Assembly (NCBI GenBank): GCA_003008705.1
Contig: PDUO01000026.1
Location: 310,001 to 374,000 of the forward strand
DNA from: Pezicula radicicola
Taxonomy: Eukaryota; Ascomycota; Leotiomycetes; Helotiales; Dermateaceae
DNA: 64,000 nt
Direction: 5' to 3'
Position 1 is the stretch's first letter. The number at the start of each line of letters is the position of its first letter. Positions 54,004 through 64,000 of the stretch are shown in pieces. The translations under genes were made by a program, and so were the position numbers. Below the pieces are notes generated by a model, which was not told the origin of the DNA, did not search any database, and worked only from the letters and a program-made list of their open reading frames with translations.

Positions 54004-54450
54004 TCAAGCACCAGCATTTCCAACCATACCCTCCTCAATCTCAACACATCTCCTCTTAGCACGCTCGCTCTCCAATTCCTCCCCAAGTCTCTTAGCACCC
54101 AACCTCAATACCTTATTCTCACTCTCCACCTTCCCAACACCAGCAACAAGAGTAACCAACTGAACTTCCAAGCTCCAAATCCTAACTCTGTCCAGAACCG
54201 CATTTCGTTCATACATTTCCATTTGCGTATCCTTTTGACCAAGTTCGTCGCTTAATTCTTGAGTTTCGGCTTTAAGCTCTGAGATCTCTCGCTCGTGAGA
54301 TGTCTTTAGAGAGGTAATTTCTGCGCGGTGAATGGTATTTAGTTCTTTTGTGACATTTTCCCGTGTGGATTCGATTATGTCTGTTAATTGAGAGGGTGTA
54401 ATTTGGAGTGGAGGAGGAATTGTTGGGTCGTTTGAGGAATAGTTAGACAT
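54004..54450 (-). CDS. Small coiled-coil protein, unknown function
   Basis: Single exon, 148 aa. After a Ser/Pro-rich N-terminus (residues 1-20) nearly the whole protein is heptad-type helix: QLTDIIESTRENVTKELNTIHRAEITSLKTSHEREISELKAETQELSDELGQKD, with a second helical block VESENKVLRLGAKRLGEELESERAKRR. No DNA-binding basic region or other domain is evident. It could be lineage-specific. The flanks are AT-rich repeat DNA. Coding status is moderately supported by length, an uninterrupted heptad pattern and a clean ATG and stop. Confidence 0.55.
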   Translation of the reverse strand: MSNYSSNDPTIPPPLQITPSQLTDIIESTRENVTKELNTIHRAEITSLKTSHEREISELKAETQELSDELGQKDTQMEMYERNAVLDRVRIWSLEVQLVTLVAGVGKVESENKVLRLGAKRLGEELESERAKRRCVEIEEGMVGNAGA

Positions 54451-56198
54451 GGTGTAGTAAATTCGGTTTGTCGGAAAATTCGTCGGTAGTAGATTTTGAA
54501 TTAATCTTAAATATCAGACGGAATTTCGTTGCTGCTAATTGGTTTCGTCGTGTCAACAAGACGGCGCTTGTCACGCTAGTTAGTTGGGGTTGGAGTGAGT
54601 TGGGAAGGATAAACCGCGGCGGATAATAATGTTGTGGTTAGGTAGTCAGGTATGTTTGACCAAACGGTGCTTGTTATGATAGGAATTCTGGAAGGATGGA
54701 CCGCGGCGGATGACTACGCTGTGGTTGGGTATGAATGATGTCCGCGGCGGTTAATGGGCTTGTTGTTGTGTGTTGTAGGAGAGATGGAGCCAGGGGTTTT
54801 TATAGTTGTAAAAGTGTAGAAGGGTAGACTGCGGCGGATGGTTATGCTATGGTTGGGTATGAACGATGTCCGCGGCGGTTAATGGAATTCTTGTTATGTG
54901 TTGTAAGAGAGACGGAGGGGACGCGCGCGTCCTAGAGTTTTTATAGTTACAGGACTTCACTGAGATTCACTATCTCTGGACTAGAATTTTGCTCTAGGTG
55001 TGGTAGAGGTTAAATATAATATTGTATTTTTTTAAAGTTGGCTAAGTAGTAAATGTGTTGTTGTCTTTGTATGTTGTGAGACACAGGGACGCGAGTCTCC
55101 AGGGCTTTTTACTTTGAAGGTTTTACTAAGGCTTTATAGCATATATACTGTTATTCTAGTTTAGAGACAGTAAATCTAGGTACTAATTTAAGAATAGTAT
55201 TACAATTAACCTTAATAGCGATAGAAAGTAATTACTTATACTATGTTATGTGAGAAATAGAGGGATATAGAAGCCCTAGAGCTTTTATACTTAAGAGTGT
55301 TTACTAAGGTTTACTATCTCTAGCCTAGATTATAAATACTTTACTATTACACTAATATAGTAGATTTAATAGGATATTATCTTCAAATGGGTTAATATAA
55401 GGGCAGTTTTATAGAACAACAGTAGTTATGTATTGTGTAAGATTTAAACTAACACATACACTCTAGAGATTTTATAATTATAATTCTTACCTTTGTTTTC
55501 CTTGGGCTTAAGTAAAATAGAAGTGTTGGTTGTTTTGTGTCTTAAAGGGCTTAGTAATACAGTAATTAAACAACTTTAAACCTCCAAAGTTAGAAGCTAG
55601 TAAGACAGTTAGCCTACTTTAAACTTAGTTATGTTTTAGTGTTAAAAAGCTTCTAAGCTTACAATCTGTTGTATAGGTGCTTTTAAGAAGTCACATCTGA
55701 AGTCTGCTATGTAAGAAAAATATGCTGCCTTCTGTATTTGACAGAGGCATAGTAAAACTATTATGAACTTCGCCATTGACATTGATCAATATCAAATATT
55801 TTTTTAGTACAACGTCATACCTAGTGGCTAGTTTTAGTAGTAATTAACCATTTGGTGGTTGACGATGCTAAAGCTTAGTCCTCACAAAGGAGAAATGAAA
55901 CACTTCTTCATTTTGATTTCCAGACTCCACTTCCAACTTCTTCTGCCCCTCTATTTCTGCAGATAACAATATCAGGATCTTCGAACCTCTCGTTGATATC
56001 AAGAGCATACTCTAGATTCTCATCTCAATAAAGTTCGTTTATCATCTCCAACCCTACATACAACTCTATCGAAACCTGCACCTTCCAGGCCAAGCAGCGC
56101 GCAAAATGCCTTCCAGTCTTGTTCTAGACCTCGCAGGTGGAACTTGATCGAATTGTTCACAGCATCTGGACTTTTGTATACCTAGAAACTCCAATTAG
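54451..56198. other. Repeat-derived, increasingly AT-rich region
   Basis: Holds a decaying tandem array (54600-55490) and AT-rich sequence to about 55900, then a less AT-rich stretch that was probably the promoter of the pseudogene at 56199. No intact gene. Confidence 0.5.
54600..55490 (+). repeat. Degenerate tandem array with decay gradient
   Basis: CCGCGGCGG-type boxes occur near 54617, 54710, 54750, 54830 and 54870. A second landmark, TGTTGTAAGAGAGA...CCTAGAGTTTTTATAG, recurs near 54771, 54898, 55072, 55243 and 55430 (spacing about 127-187 bp). Later copies have lost the CG-rich boxes and are much more AT-rich than the first, as expected if RIP-type mutation acted on repeated DNA. Confidence 0.6.
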
Positions 56199-57098
56199 TC
56201 TTCGGTCTCAGTAACTACTTTCGATCGCTTTCCTCTCCTTCCGAACGAAATCCGAGTAATGATATGGAAGGAGGCTCTATTTGGAGATAAATTGAATTTC
56301 ATTCAAGTCCGGGGTATTGCTGTGCCGAAAGATGATCCTAACCAAAGACTCGCACATCGTGTTTAGTTCGAAGAAGTCAACCAGAATGTTCTCGTGGAAG
56401 TATATGCCGAGCCTAGGAGGGTCTTACGACGTGGAAAGAAACAAATTTTGGTTGGGTCTGGACAACAAGGTAATGTAGCCTCCAACCCAGAACTTGACAT
56501 TATCTACTTCCAAGTCTCAGGATATACTCGTTATCTCACTGGCGAATATCTGGACTTGAGATTTTTCCACGACGGCCTCAAAAATATCCGAAAGTTGGCT
56601 ATTCTAAGCAACATCGATTTCCATCTATTTTTTCTCGCTTTTGCCAAGACATAAAACCGCCTAGAGGCTATCTTCTTGATGCTTGGAGTATACTCCTATA
56701 GGCGGGAATACAAAACCTCTACTATCATCGACGCAGCTAAGTCAGGCAGAACCATCGATTTCGAGCTAAGAGCTTCCAGGAAACTAGTCGGCTGTGAAAC
56801 ATGTTTCGAGAGAATGCCTGGTGATATTTTTGAATATAATGTTTCTTACCGGGAATTCCAAGACCTTTATGATGTCCAATACACCTTGTCCTACGCCTGA
56901 AGAGCATATAATAGCGGCGAGTTCTTGAATGCATTTGCCGATAGAAAGGCTTCTATGCCGCAAATAAAGGTCATAAACAAAGAACGTACTTGGAATATGT
57001 ACAAGGACCAAATTTCTTCTACCAAACGATTCTGGAAGTCGTTACATTCTCGAGATCCTAATTGTTACCCTTGTCGCTGCCCTGGTGGACCTGTGTAA
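56199..57098 (+). pseudogene. 2EXR-family pseudogene with three internal stops
   Basis: One reading frame from 56199 to a TAA at 57096 codes about 300 aa of 2EXR-type sequence. The opening F-D-R-F-P-L-L-P-N-E-I-R-V-M-I-W-K-E-A-L is the 2EXR signature (F..FP.LP.EIR..IW..AL). Later segments include EYLDLRFFHDGLKNIRKLAI. The frame is broken by TAG at 56364, TAA at 56652 and TGA at 56898, with no frameshift. Each stop is one C-to-T change away from CAG, CAA or CGA, fitting RIP rather than random decay. A start codon is missing, and a TAG lies just upstream at 56196. 2EXR genes are large, poorly understood families in Pezizomycotina. Confidence 0.72.
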
Positions 57099-58530
57099 TT
57101 TAGGCGAGCTGAGATATGGAAATCTTTTGTTAGTAAAGGAACTACGGTCGAAGTCTTTATATAGACATGGAATAGTTTTAAGATGTAAAAACTAGTCCAA
57201 AAAAAAACCAATCATATGTTACTATACTGGTAATCATTTAGTGGGGCCCTATGGGCGGTCACGGAAGAATAAAGTGCGTTACCTATATTCAAGTTGATGC
57301 GAAGTTATTCGAGGAAGTTACTATGCTCCTACATGACAATATCCCTTATATACCCTAATATCTATAGATAGGCTTCTTAGTAGTACAGGTGCAATAGGTT
57401 ATAGGGTCTTGTAATCAGAATATCTCGGACTAATAAACTAGTTTTGCTAAATCAAAACATCGAGCACCTTGCCTACCATCAAAGGAAGGGCGAGAATAGA
57501 TATGAATATAACCTCGAAATAAAACCACTTCGTATTACGAAAACTTCGAGCTCGATATATACAATATCGTCTACGGCATTAAGTAATTAGGAAGACGAGC
57601 TATATAATATCAGTAATTAAAAGACTAAGTAACAAAGCTCTACATGTCGAAATGAGTGAATAGCGTAAAAGGTTGCAACTTTTCGGCTCTTCAGCCCTTC
57701 GTTACCGTCTTATTTGTTATCAACAAGCTAGCAGTATAGAACCATATCGCAAGCATAAGTAAGGACCTTATCTAATATTGGCATAGCTCTAGTACGGTCT
57801 TCTCCAAGGTCCATAGACCTACTCAATAAGGCTGGCTGAGCCCGCTGTGTCGGAAAAAGCCTGCCTACCCTTGAGTCGCACAGAACTCGACAGTCGAAGG
57901 TCTCAATCCAAAGAAAACCTGGTATTTGAGCTTTGTTGTTGCTTTGTTTGTAGCAAGCCATTATTGTCTAGGCCTTGAACTTAATCTCTTTCTAGTAGCC
58001 AGGGCCTGGCACTATCCACCAGATCAATATACGAATCAAGTATCTCAATGGTCAACCACGAATGAATGAATCAATGGCAAAAGTATTGTATTCAAAACCG
58101 CTATCTAGGCCATGTCCCATCACTAGATGTCTATCTTTCATTACGAAGGTATCTCATAAATTAGAGCAAGAATCGCGTGAATGTAAATGTATTCATGAAT
58201 ATGCTCCTGTGAAATAGCCCCCATCGCAGTCCCTGTATTCGCACCCTGCAACCGCAAGAAAATGGTTAACTAAAAAGCAGAGAAACGACCTGCAGAAAAA
58301 ACACAGAATTAAACATTCCAATGACCTAACGCCTTGCTATTATGCCCATGTCTTATCATCGTTCATATAATTAAGGGGCCATTCGACGACCACACCTTTC
58401 TTCCATCCCTTCCTCCTGTACCTACACTCTTGTCCCCCCCTTCAGGCCAGCCCTTCGGCAGAGACAGAACCTTCTACCCAAATCCTTTCTCTGGAGAACC
58501 CAGTCTAGTTTATCGATCATAATCTTAACT
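57099..58530. other. AT-rich, probably repeat-derived spacer
   Basis: No intact gene. A 77-codon minus-strand frame (57728-57961) has protein-like usage (GFLWIETFDCRVLCDS) but no family I can name and no flanking exons. CGGAAGAATAAAG at about 57257 repeats a string at about 14177. Confidence 0.4.
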
Positions 58531-61500
58531 CTATCCAAATCGTCGAAAGCCTTCAACACTAAGAGTAGGAATTTCAACAAGCTTCAAGTTCGGCACACCT
58601 TCTGCTCGCCTCCTCTCGACGAAATTGTTACACTCAGCAACGATCAATGCCCACTCAGCAAGTGCACGACCAGCATATTTCGCGCGCTCAGCTCTGCCCT
58701 TGCCACCGCCAATGTACGGCTTATTCAATTCGTTTTTCACGGGATCTGTGGAGCCACCCCACCGGCTCATATCGAGCTCGTAGTAATCTTCGGGGTTTCT
58801 AGCTGCTACCTCACGGCTAGTGTTAGGGACTCTAGCTCCAAGCCATGCTTGTGCTGGGGCAGGGAGGCGTGGAGGAATGATGCGACGTTCACGGATCGGC
58901 TCGTTCCCATTGCGGCCAAAGCTTGCTTGCGTTGCTTGTACAAGAGCAGTGGAGTTTAGATGGCTGGTCCACTCTAATGAGAACTTAAAACTGAAGGCTC
59001 GATGGGTTGAAGGAGTAGATTCACTATCTGTTGAGGAGGTTTTGCTATGAAGGGGAGGGCGGGTGCCGGATCTGGCCAGCGCCGTTTCTTTGCGTGCTTC
59101 TTCAAGGGTTTTGGATTTTGAAGTAGGCGAGGGTGGCCCGGGGTGTAGGGTCGGGCCGTTTTGGGAGCTGGGTTCGGTTGAGGGGGACTCGCTACCGAAT
59201 GAGGGTAGCATTTTATTTATTAGTGTCCATCGTTTTTTGGATGATGTAGTAGATGATGACTGCGAATCAATGCCTTTCGATTGCTCGGGAGAAGATCCGT
59301 TGCCAGTATCGAGTTTTAAGAGAGCAGAGGAACCCAATATAGAGCTGCGTTTGGAGGGCGTAGAGTTAGAGTTAGAATTGGAATTGGAGTTGGAGTTTGA
59401 AGTGGAGAGATTGCCATCGAAGCCAAGAAAGACAGGCGAAGGTGCTTGGTTGTCGTTTCTGATTATGAGTAGGCGACGACCAGGAGCCGGGAGGCATGGC
59501 ACAGTCGAAGGGCCTAGCTTATTGGATCTTTCAGAGGCCTGTTTGAGGAAAAGGTAGTGAGACCAGTTCGTTTTTAGGCGAGTGGAAACTAAATGGAATA
59601 TTTTGCTTGAGGGCGACATTAGTCACGCGAGAGTAGATGAGTCAGTGGGTAGAACATACGTATCGAGATCTGTGGAGCTCCCATCATCACGGCAAATCCT
59701 CCAGCAAAGGAGGCGCATGTAGTAGGCCCTAACCATTGGACACCAATGATTGAAAAATTTGTCAAAGGTCTCGTCGGACAATAACCATTCTATGCATAAA
59801 ACCTCTTTTCGACGTTCGTTGCCACTAACAATAGTCCAGATTCCAAAGATGAAGGCAAAAAGTCTGATCTCAGACATACTATTCTGGCTGTCGAGTATCC
59901 TCTTGCACACGTCCATCCAAAAGTGCCAGTCAATGAAGTCTGTTTCACACTCGTTGGAAAGATGGAACCGAACAAACAAGGACAATGCTTCTTCCATGAA
60001 ATCGCAGAGGACAAAGCAAGCATTGTGGTCGAACAGTGACGTTCTCCGAGCTAATGCTTGCATCATTTTGGCGAATGAGTCTGCAAAAGTCAATCGAGCC
60101 GTCTCAAAATCCGAAGGTCGTTCAGAGAGGAAGTCTCGGAGAAGCATGATGAGACGATTTTCAGCCATGAGTCTGGCGACGTTGCTTGAGGGCAAAGGAA
60201 GCGCTGCAGCAGAAGCATCGGCTCCTGCTAAAACATCGTCAAATGTAAGTGGAAGAGGTTCCGCAGCCGGTTGTCGGTGGATGGTCGCATCTAATGCTGT
60301 CAAGATCTGAGCATGAACAAGTACGAAGCCTGTTTTTATTGTTAGCTTGAATAGCCTATTTTCCTGTTTGACATACCTGGTGCCCGGGCTTTCTCTGAAA
60401 GAGTCAATTCGGAAGACATGAACTCCTCAGCGAGGATATGGTAATGCTTTGTGAAAATGAAAAACAGATCACTGTCCCGTCCGCACCATCTGGCGATCCA
60501 TGGCCCGTACCAGTTTATTTTTGAAGTTGCGGGTGGGAGAACGGGCGTTTGTCGTAATTGAGTTGTTAAGGATTTCGCCGATGACCATCCAAATTCATGG
60601 ATATGCACTGGGAAGTTGGCAATAACCTCATCAATCTCAATCTTATTTACCCGTCGAGGAAGACCAAACTCATCTGCCACTCTACGGATGGTTTCGGCTG
60701 GCAATTTCCATATTTTAATCAGGATTTCTGCAATCCCCGGTACAAAAAGGAACGCATAAGCTGCAGCTTTCCCACAGAATGTTACTAGACTTGCCGGGGC
60801 GTGTCTCAAGGACATTTTGTCTACAACTAAGCTCATTTGAGATAGCAAGTTCTGGATGAAAATATTTCGCACATTGTGATACGCTGATTCTGTGAGAAAC
60901 TGTGATGCAGAAGACTGGAGAGAAACATTTGAGTCCTTTCTCGGAGGACGGAAAGGGTCAGTAGAGCGATCAGACAGAGATGCGAAGGGCGATGGTGCCA
61001 GCCTCCATTCGGGTCTCATCATAATTCCGGTAATCGCTTCGAGGAGAACTGGCCTGTCAGTTCCAGATACAGTTTGATTTGGTCGGCCTTCGAGCATTTC
61101 CAATAGTCCAGTCCACCACTTGTTGAATATGTTTGCCCTTCTATCCAGATCTTCTGGTCGCAGTACTTTAGTAGAAGGATGATCGGCATGATTACGCAGG
61201 AATGGTAAAAGTGTTGCTCTGACCACATTTGTCTTCAATGCACTTGTCTTGGACTGGAATTTCGAGAAATCGTTATCAAGTGAGCGGAATGCTGACCAAA
61301 GCTCGTCCTTCTTCCTCGTCTCAGACGCCATTGACGCCATACTTTGCAACTTCTCGAGCGCATTTGGTAACGGTGGCACTTTGTCTGTGGAAGTCCTGGG
61401 AGTTGATCGATTATCCACTGAACTTCGTGGAAGACTGCTGGTGGACGAGTTCGCTGAGTTCATATTCGTGAAACTCATGAGCACGCTTTGTGGCCTTTTC

Positions 61501-62285
61501 TTTTTCATCAAAATGCGCTTCGGAGGGCTTTCAGATACCTTTGAGTTCGTAGATTGGCGGTCGAGAGGTTTTGGTACGGCTAAGGATAAGCGGCTTGGGC
61601 TAGAGCTTAACTTTGAAGTTAAATCCTCCTCACTCTGAACATTCTCTACACTTGTTCCTAGGGCTCTACTAGGTGATGGGGACCTCGATGTATTGATCCA
61701 TGACTTCCGGGCAAAAGTTGCAAAAGATTCTGTCACTGTCTTGGACTTGTCCCGGGTAGGCTTGGAAATTACTGGCACTGGTGGAATTTCCGCGGGAGCA
61801 AGACTGCTTTGTTCAGAAGGCTGTTGTTCAGGAGAACCACCTTTGACCCTCTGTATCCAAGATTTGGGGCGTGCAACCATGGATTTCCTCCTGCCAACTC
61901 TCTCAATCTTTGGGCGTTCCTCTTTCGACAACCGCTTCGCAGCCTTCACCTCCCGTGCCTGCACATCTTCAAGCGTCTTGTTCTCCGTTGGAGACATTGC
62001 TGCCAAAGCATCAGAGGAATGGCCTCTGGGCAGTCCTTCCCGTATTGTGTACTGAGGAGTATTGAGGGCTGGGAGGGAAGGGAAACTGGCGGATCGTGGG
62101 AGTTCGTCATTGTGCCTTGTCGTTGGTCTCTGGTAGTCTTCGTGGACTGTCTCTGAGCCATCGGTGGAGGAGTGCGAACGAGGGAAAGCGGAATTCGTAT
62201 TGAAGACCGAGGACATGGTTAGAGTAGCCATGGAAGCAGCTCGAGCTGCAACGAGTGTTGTAGGTCTATCAAGAACACATTTCAA
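58531..62285 (-). CDS. DUF1765 (UPF0592-type) large fungal protein
   Basis: Three exons (60377-62285, 59660-60329, 58531-59605; introns 47 and 54 nt) give 1217 aa. Residues 1 to ~330 are disordered, Ser/Pro/Lys-rich with basic patches (RRKSMVARPKSWIQRVKGG). The ordered part begins near ELWSAFRSLDNDFSKFQSK and ATLLPFLRNH, continues with ANIFNKWWTGLLEML, and the DUF1765 region is around exon 2 (CFVLCDFMEEALSLFVRF, DWHFWMDVCKRILDSQNSMSEIRLFAFIFGIW, CIEWLLSDETFDKFFNHWCPMVRAYYMRLLCWRIC). The last third is again disordered, with an Asn-Ser microsatellite (59361-59404), then a short conserved end. Alternative starts are Met19 and Met24. Yeasts have related uncharacterised members; the biochemical role is unknown. 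Confidence 0.88.
59361..59404 (-). repeat. In-frame 6-bp microsatellite coding (Asn-Ser)n
   Basis: About six tandem AAYTCY-type hexamers in the last exon of the DUF1765 gene encode an NSNSNS tract, likely length-variable. Confidence 0.8.
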
Positions 62286-64000
62286 GCAAAAGGAACATCA
62301 GACAAGGGAGTCCTTAAGGTTCTCTGGCCTGCAGAGTGAATTTGAGGCTAAGCAGAGGAACCAATTCCTAGCTGTATTGGTATTGAGTGAGGTAAGCAAG
62401 GGGATCTCTGGTTGATGTTTCAAAGCCCTTTAAACGACGTATTACTGGAGATTAAGATAGGCGGAGAGATAGAAACGGTCAGGATGGGCGCAATCGCGAG
62501 TAGGACAGGGTCATAGGTAGGTAGAGTGATTCAAAAACGAGTGTATCTGGCGAGCGCAACGAGAGTAGTGTAGAGGGAGGGAGAAGGAATTGGCAGGATT
62601 GGGTGACTGGAAGAAGTTTGAAAAGGTTGGTTGGTGGAGATACACCAAATATCTCTTGCCAAAGATTCGTCAGTGCTACAAGTGCCCGTCACTCGCTAGT
62701 TGGCTTCGGATGTCGGGGGGCTTAGAAGGTATTGATTGTACGTATCCACGCCTGCTAGGGACTCACACGCTACAGGCCCCTACAGTACTGTACAAGCCCC
62801 TAAAACGGCTGAAAAGGTTAAACACAGACTTGGTTCTTCAGTGGGAAGCGAGCGCTGGAGCAATCACGATAGCCAAGTTTTTTAGACTAATATGTGAGCA
62901 ACTAAGTGAAATCACCGCAGTCTTGCAATCTTGGACAGTACCTAGTAGTGATACACAAACTGCCGTGGAAAGTTGGAAACAACTTACTCTCTGCCTATCG
63001 GACATGTCGGCCTCGTCGGAGGATTAATTACTCACTTGATTTATTCCACGCCGTTTATCGTTCATGCGTGGGGCTAACTTCCACCATCTTGGAGATCTTC
63101 TTCCAACTTAAATATTGTTTCAGATGCCACATATCCAACATCATCTCTATACCGTCTATTCAAGAAGGGAGGCTGCCAAGGTGGTGAACGAGAGGGAGAG
63201 TTGGACTGCTCGTCGTCACCAAGGGGATATCCCACCCTCTAGGGAGCAGTAGCGTGAGCGAGGATTGTCAGGATGCAGGGCTCCGTGCAGACAGCTTGCA
63301 TCTTTGAACCCCACATGCAGATAGTTCCTATGTTGGCATCTCTACAATCTCTTCCCTCTCAGATTCCTCGATCTCACCATTTCAACCTCACCAGAACTGG
63401 ACTACCCTTATCACTGTGCAGAATTTATGCACAGCTCCTTGTCTTGGAATTATTTCCTATCATCTGTCAGCTGTCCATAGGCGGGCATCGGTGAGTACAT
63501 GGCCCCTCTTGGGATATCTCTCATGTACACGCATTCCGCTGAGCCCACACTTGCATCCTAACGCGGCTGGGAAGAAAAGAGTGGTCACAGCTCTGGCAAT
63601 GGTGACGTGAAGAAGAAAGAGGGATCTGATGAACGTGATAATGGTGAATTGTGATCAGCACCGCCAAAGCTTGAACCCAGCCTTCCCAAGTGGTAGGCGA
63701 GGCAGGAGTCGTCTTTTATTTCAAGAGGGACTGAGGGAGGCCGGAGGCGGGAGTTTGAGCATCCTCGCATCTGAGAAGGGGGCCAATCGCACAAACTGAA
63801 CCGGCTAGTGATCCTAGACCATAATAACAATCCCAAGAACTTACCTACGTCTCCTCTATTTCGAAGTCAATCATGATAAACAGCTGATCAGCACCGCAGA
63901 GTGGCAATGTGGCTCAGAATGCTCCGTATGAGATTTTAAATTTATAGGATGATGGTGCAGAGAACGATATTGCGAGTGGACCGACTTTAATATTCAAGGA
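62286..64000. other. Upstream region of the DUF1765 gene, no gene seen
   Basis: Probable promoter and intergenic DNA. Short frames only, none with protein character. Confidence 0.4.

Noticed and set aside
57728..57961. 77-codon minus-strand frame in AT-rich DNA
   Set aside because: Protein-like usage but no recognised family, conserved motif or exon partner.
58140..58260. Possible terminal exon on the minus strand (ANTGTAMGAISQEHIHEY-like)
   Set aside because: Only about 35 open codons in AT-rich sequence and no upstream exon that joins in frame before the DUF1765 stop.

Overview
This 64 kb window is nuclear DNA of a filamentous ascomycete (Pezizomycotina). The gene families are fungal: an HMT1-type ABC half-transporter, Dis3, a Rsc7/Swp82 subunit, Nug1, a Bur2/Pch1-like cyclin, a DUF1765 protein, a 2EXR-type pseudogene and I78 inhibitors. 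Introns are mostly 43-75 nt with GTAWGT donors and CTAAC-like branch sites. There is one interrupted tRNA gene, and no operon, CRISPR, rRNA or plasmid signal. My impression from family resemblance is Leotiomycetes (Helotiales), but that is not proven here. AT-rich patches, decayed tandem repeats and nonsense codons that are all one C-to-T step from sense codons suggest RIP-type mutation.

Layout. 1-25.9 kb is a housekeeping stretch: a 5'-truncated vacuolar/heavy-metal ABC transporter, a small cysteine-containing protein, DIS3, a long divergent spacer, RSC7/SWP82, a tRNA-Gln with two intervening sequences, a GNAT, a CorA-like membrane protein, NUG1 and a glycerol-phosphate phosphatase. 27.3-30.6 kb holds a transcription-type cyclin and a small secreted Ala-rich protein. 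34-41 kb is the most unusual part. It has a secreted precursor of eight peptides separated by Kex2 sites (KR/RR), divergently paired with a single-pass membrane protein carrying two HxxHC motifs. A second such membrane protein lies 4 kb further on, beyond AT-rich tandem-repeat DNA. 42.7-53.5 kb has a secreted M28 peptidase, an unknown 200-aa protein, a metallophosphoesterase, a probably myristoylated nucleotidyltransferase-like protein, an I78 inhibitor, a mucin-like membrane sensor and a second GNAT. 53.6-58.5 kb is repeat-rich and AT-rich, with an 18-bp minisatellite, a small coiled-coil gene, a decayed tandem array and a 2EXR-family pseudogene. 58.5-62.3 kb is a DUF1765 gene. The last 1.7 kb shows no gene I can support.

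How the genes may work together. The clearest functional grouping is the Kex2-repeat precursor with the two HxxHC membrane proteins, an arrangement like ustiloxin/phomopsin-type (dikaritin) RiPP loci. The repeated peptides lack the aromatic residues used in known dikaritin cyclisation, so if this is a RiPP locus its chemistry would be different. The nearby secreted M28 aminopeptidase could be a trimming enzyme, but that is only inference. The tRNA-Gln(UUG) gene is the second notable item: a 29-nt intron at the canonical 37/38 position plus a 54-nt insertion inside the T arm that leaves the B box intact.
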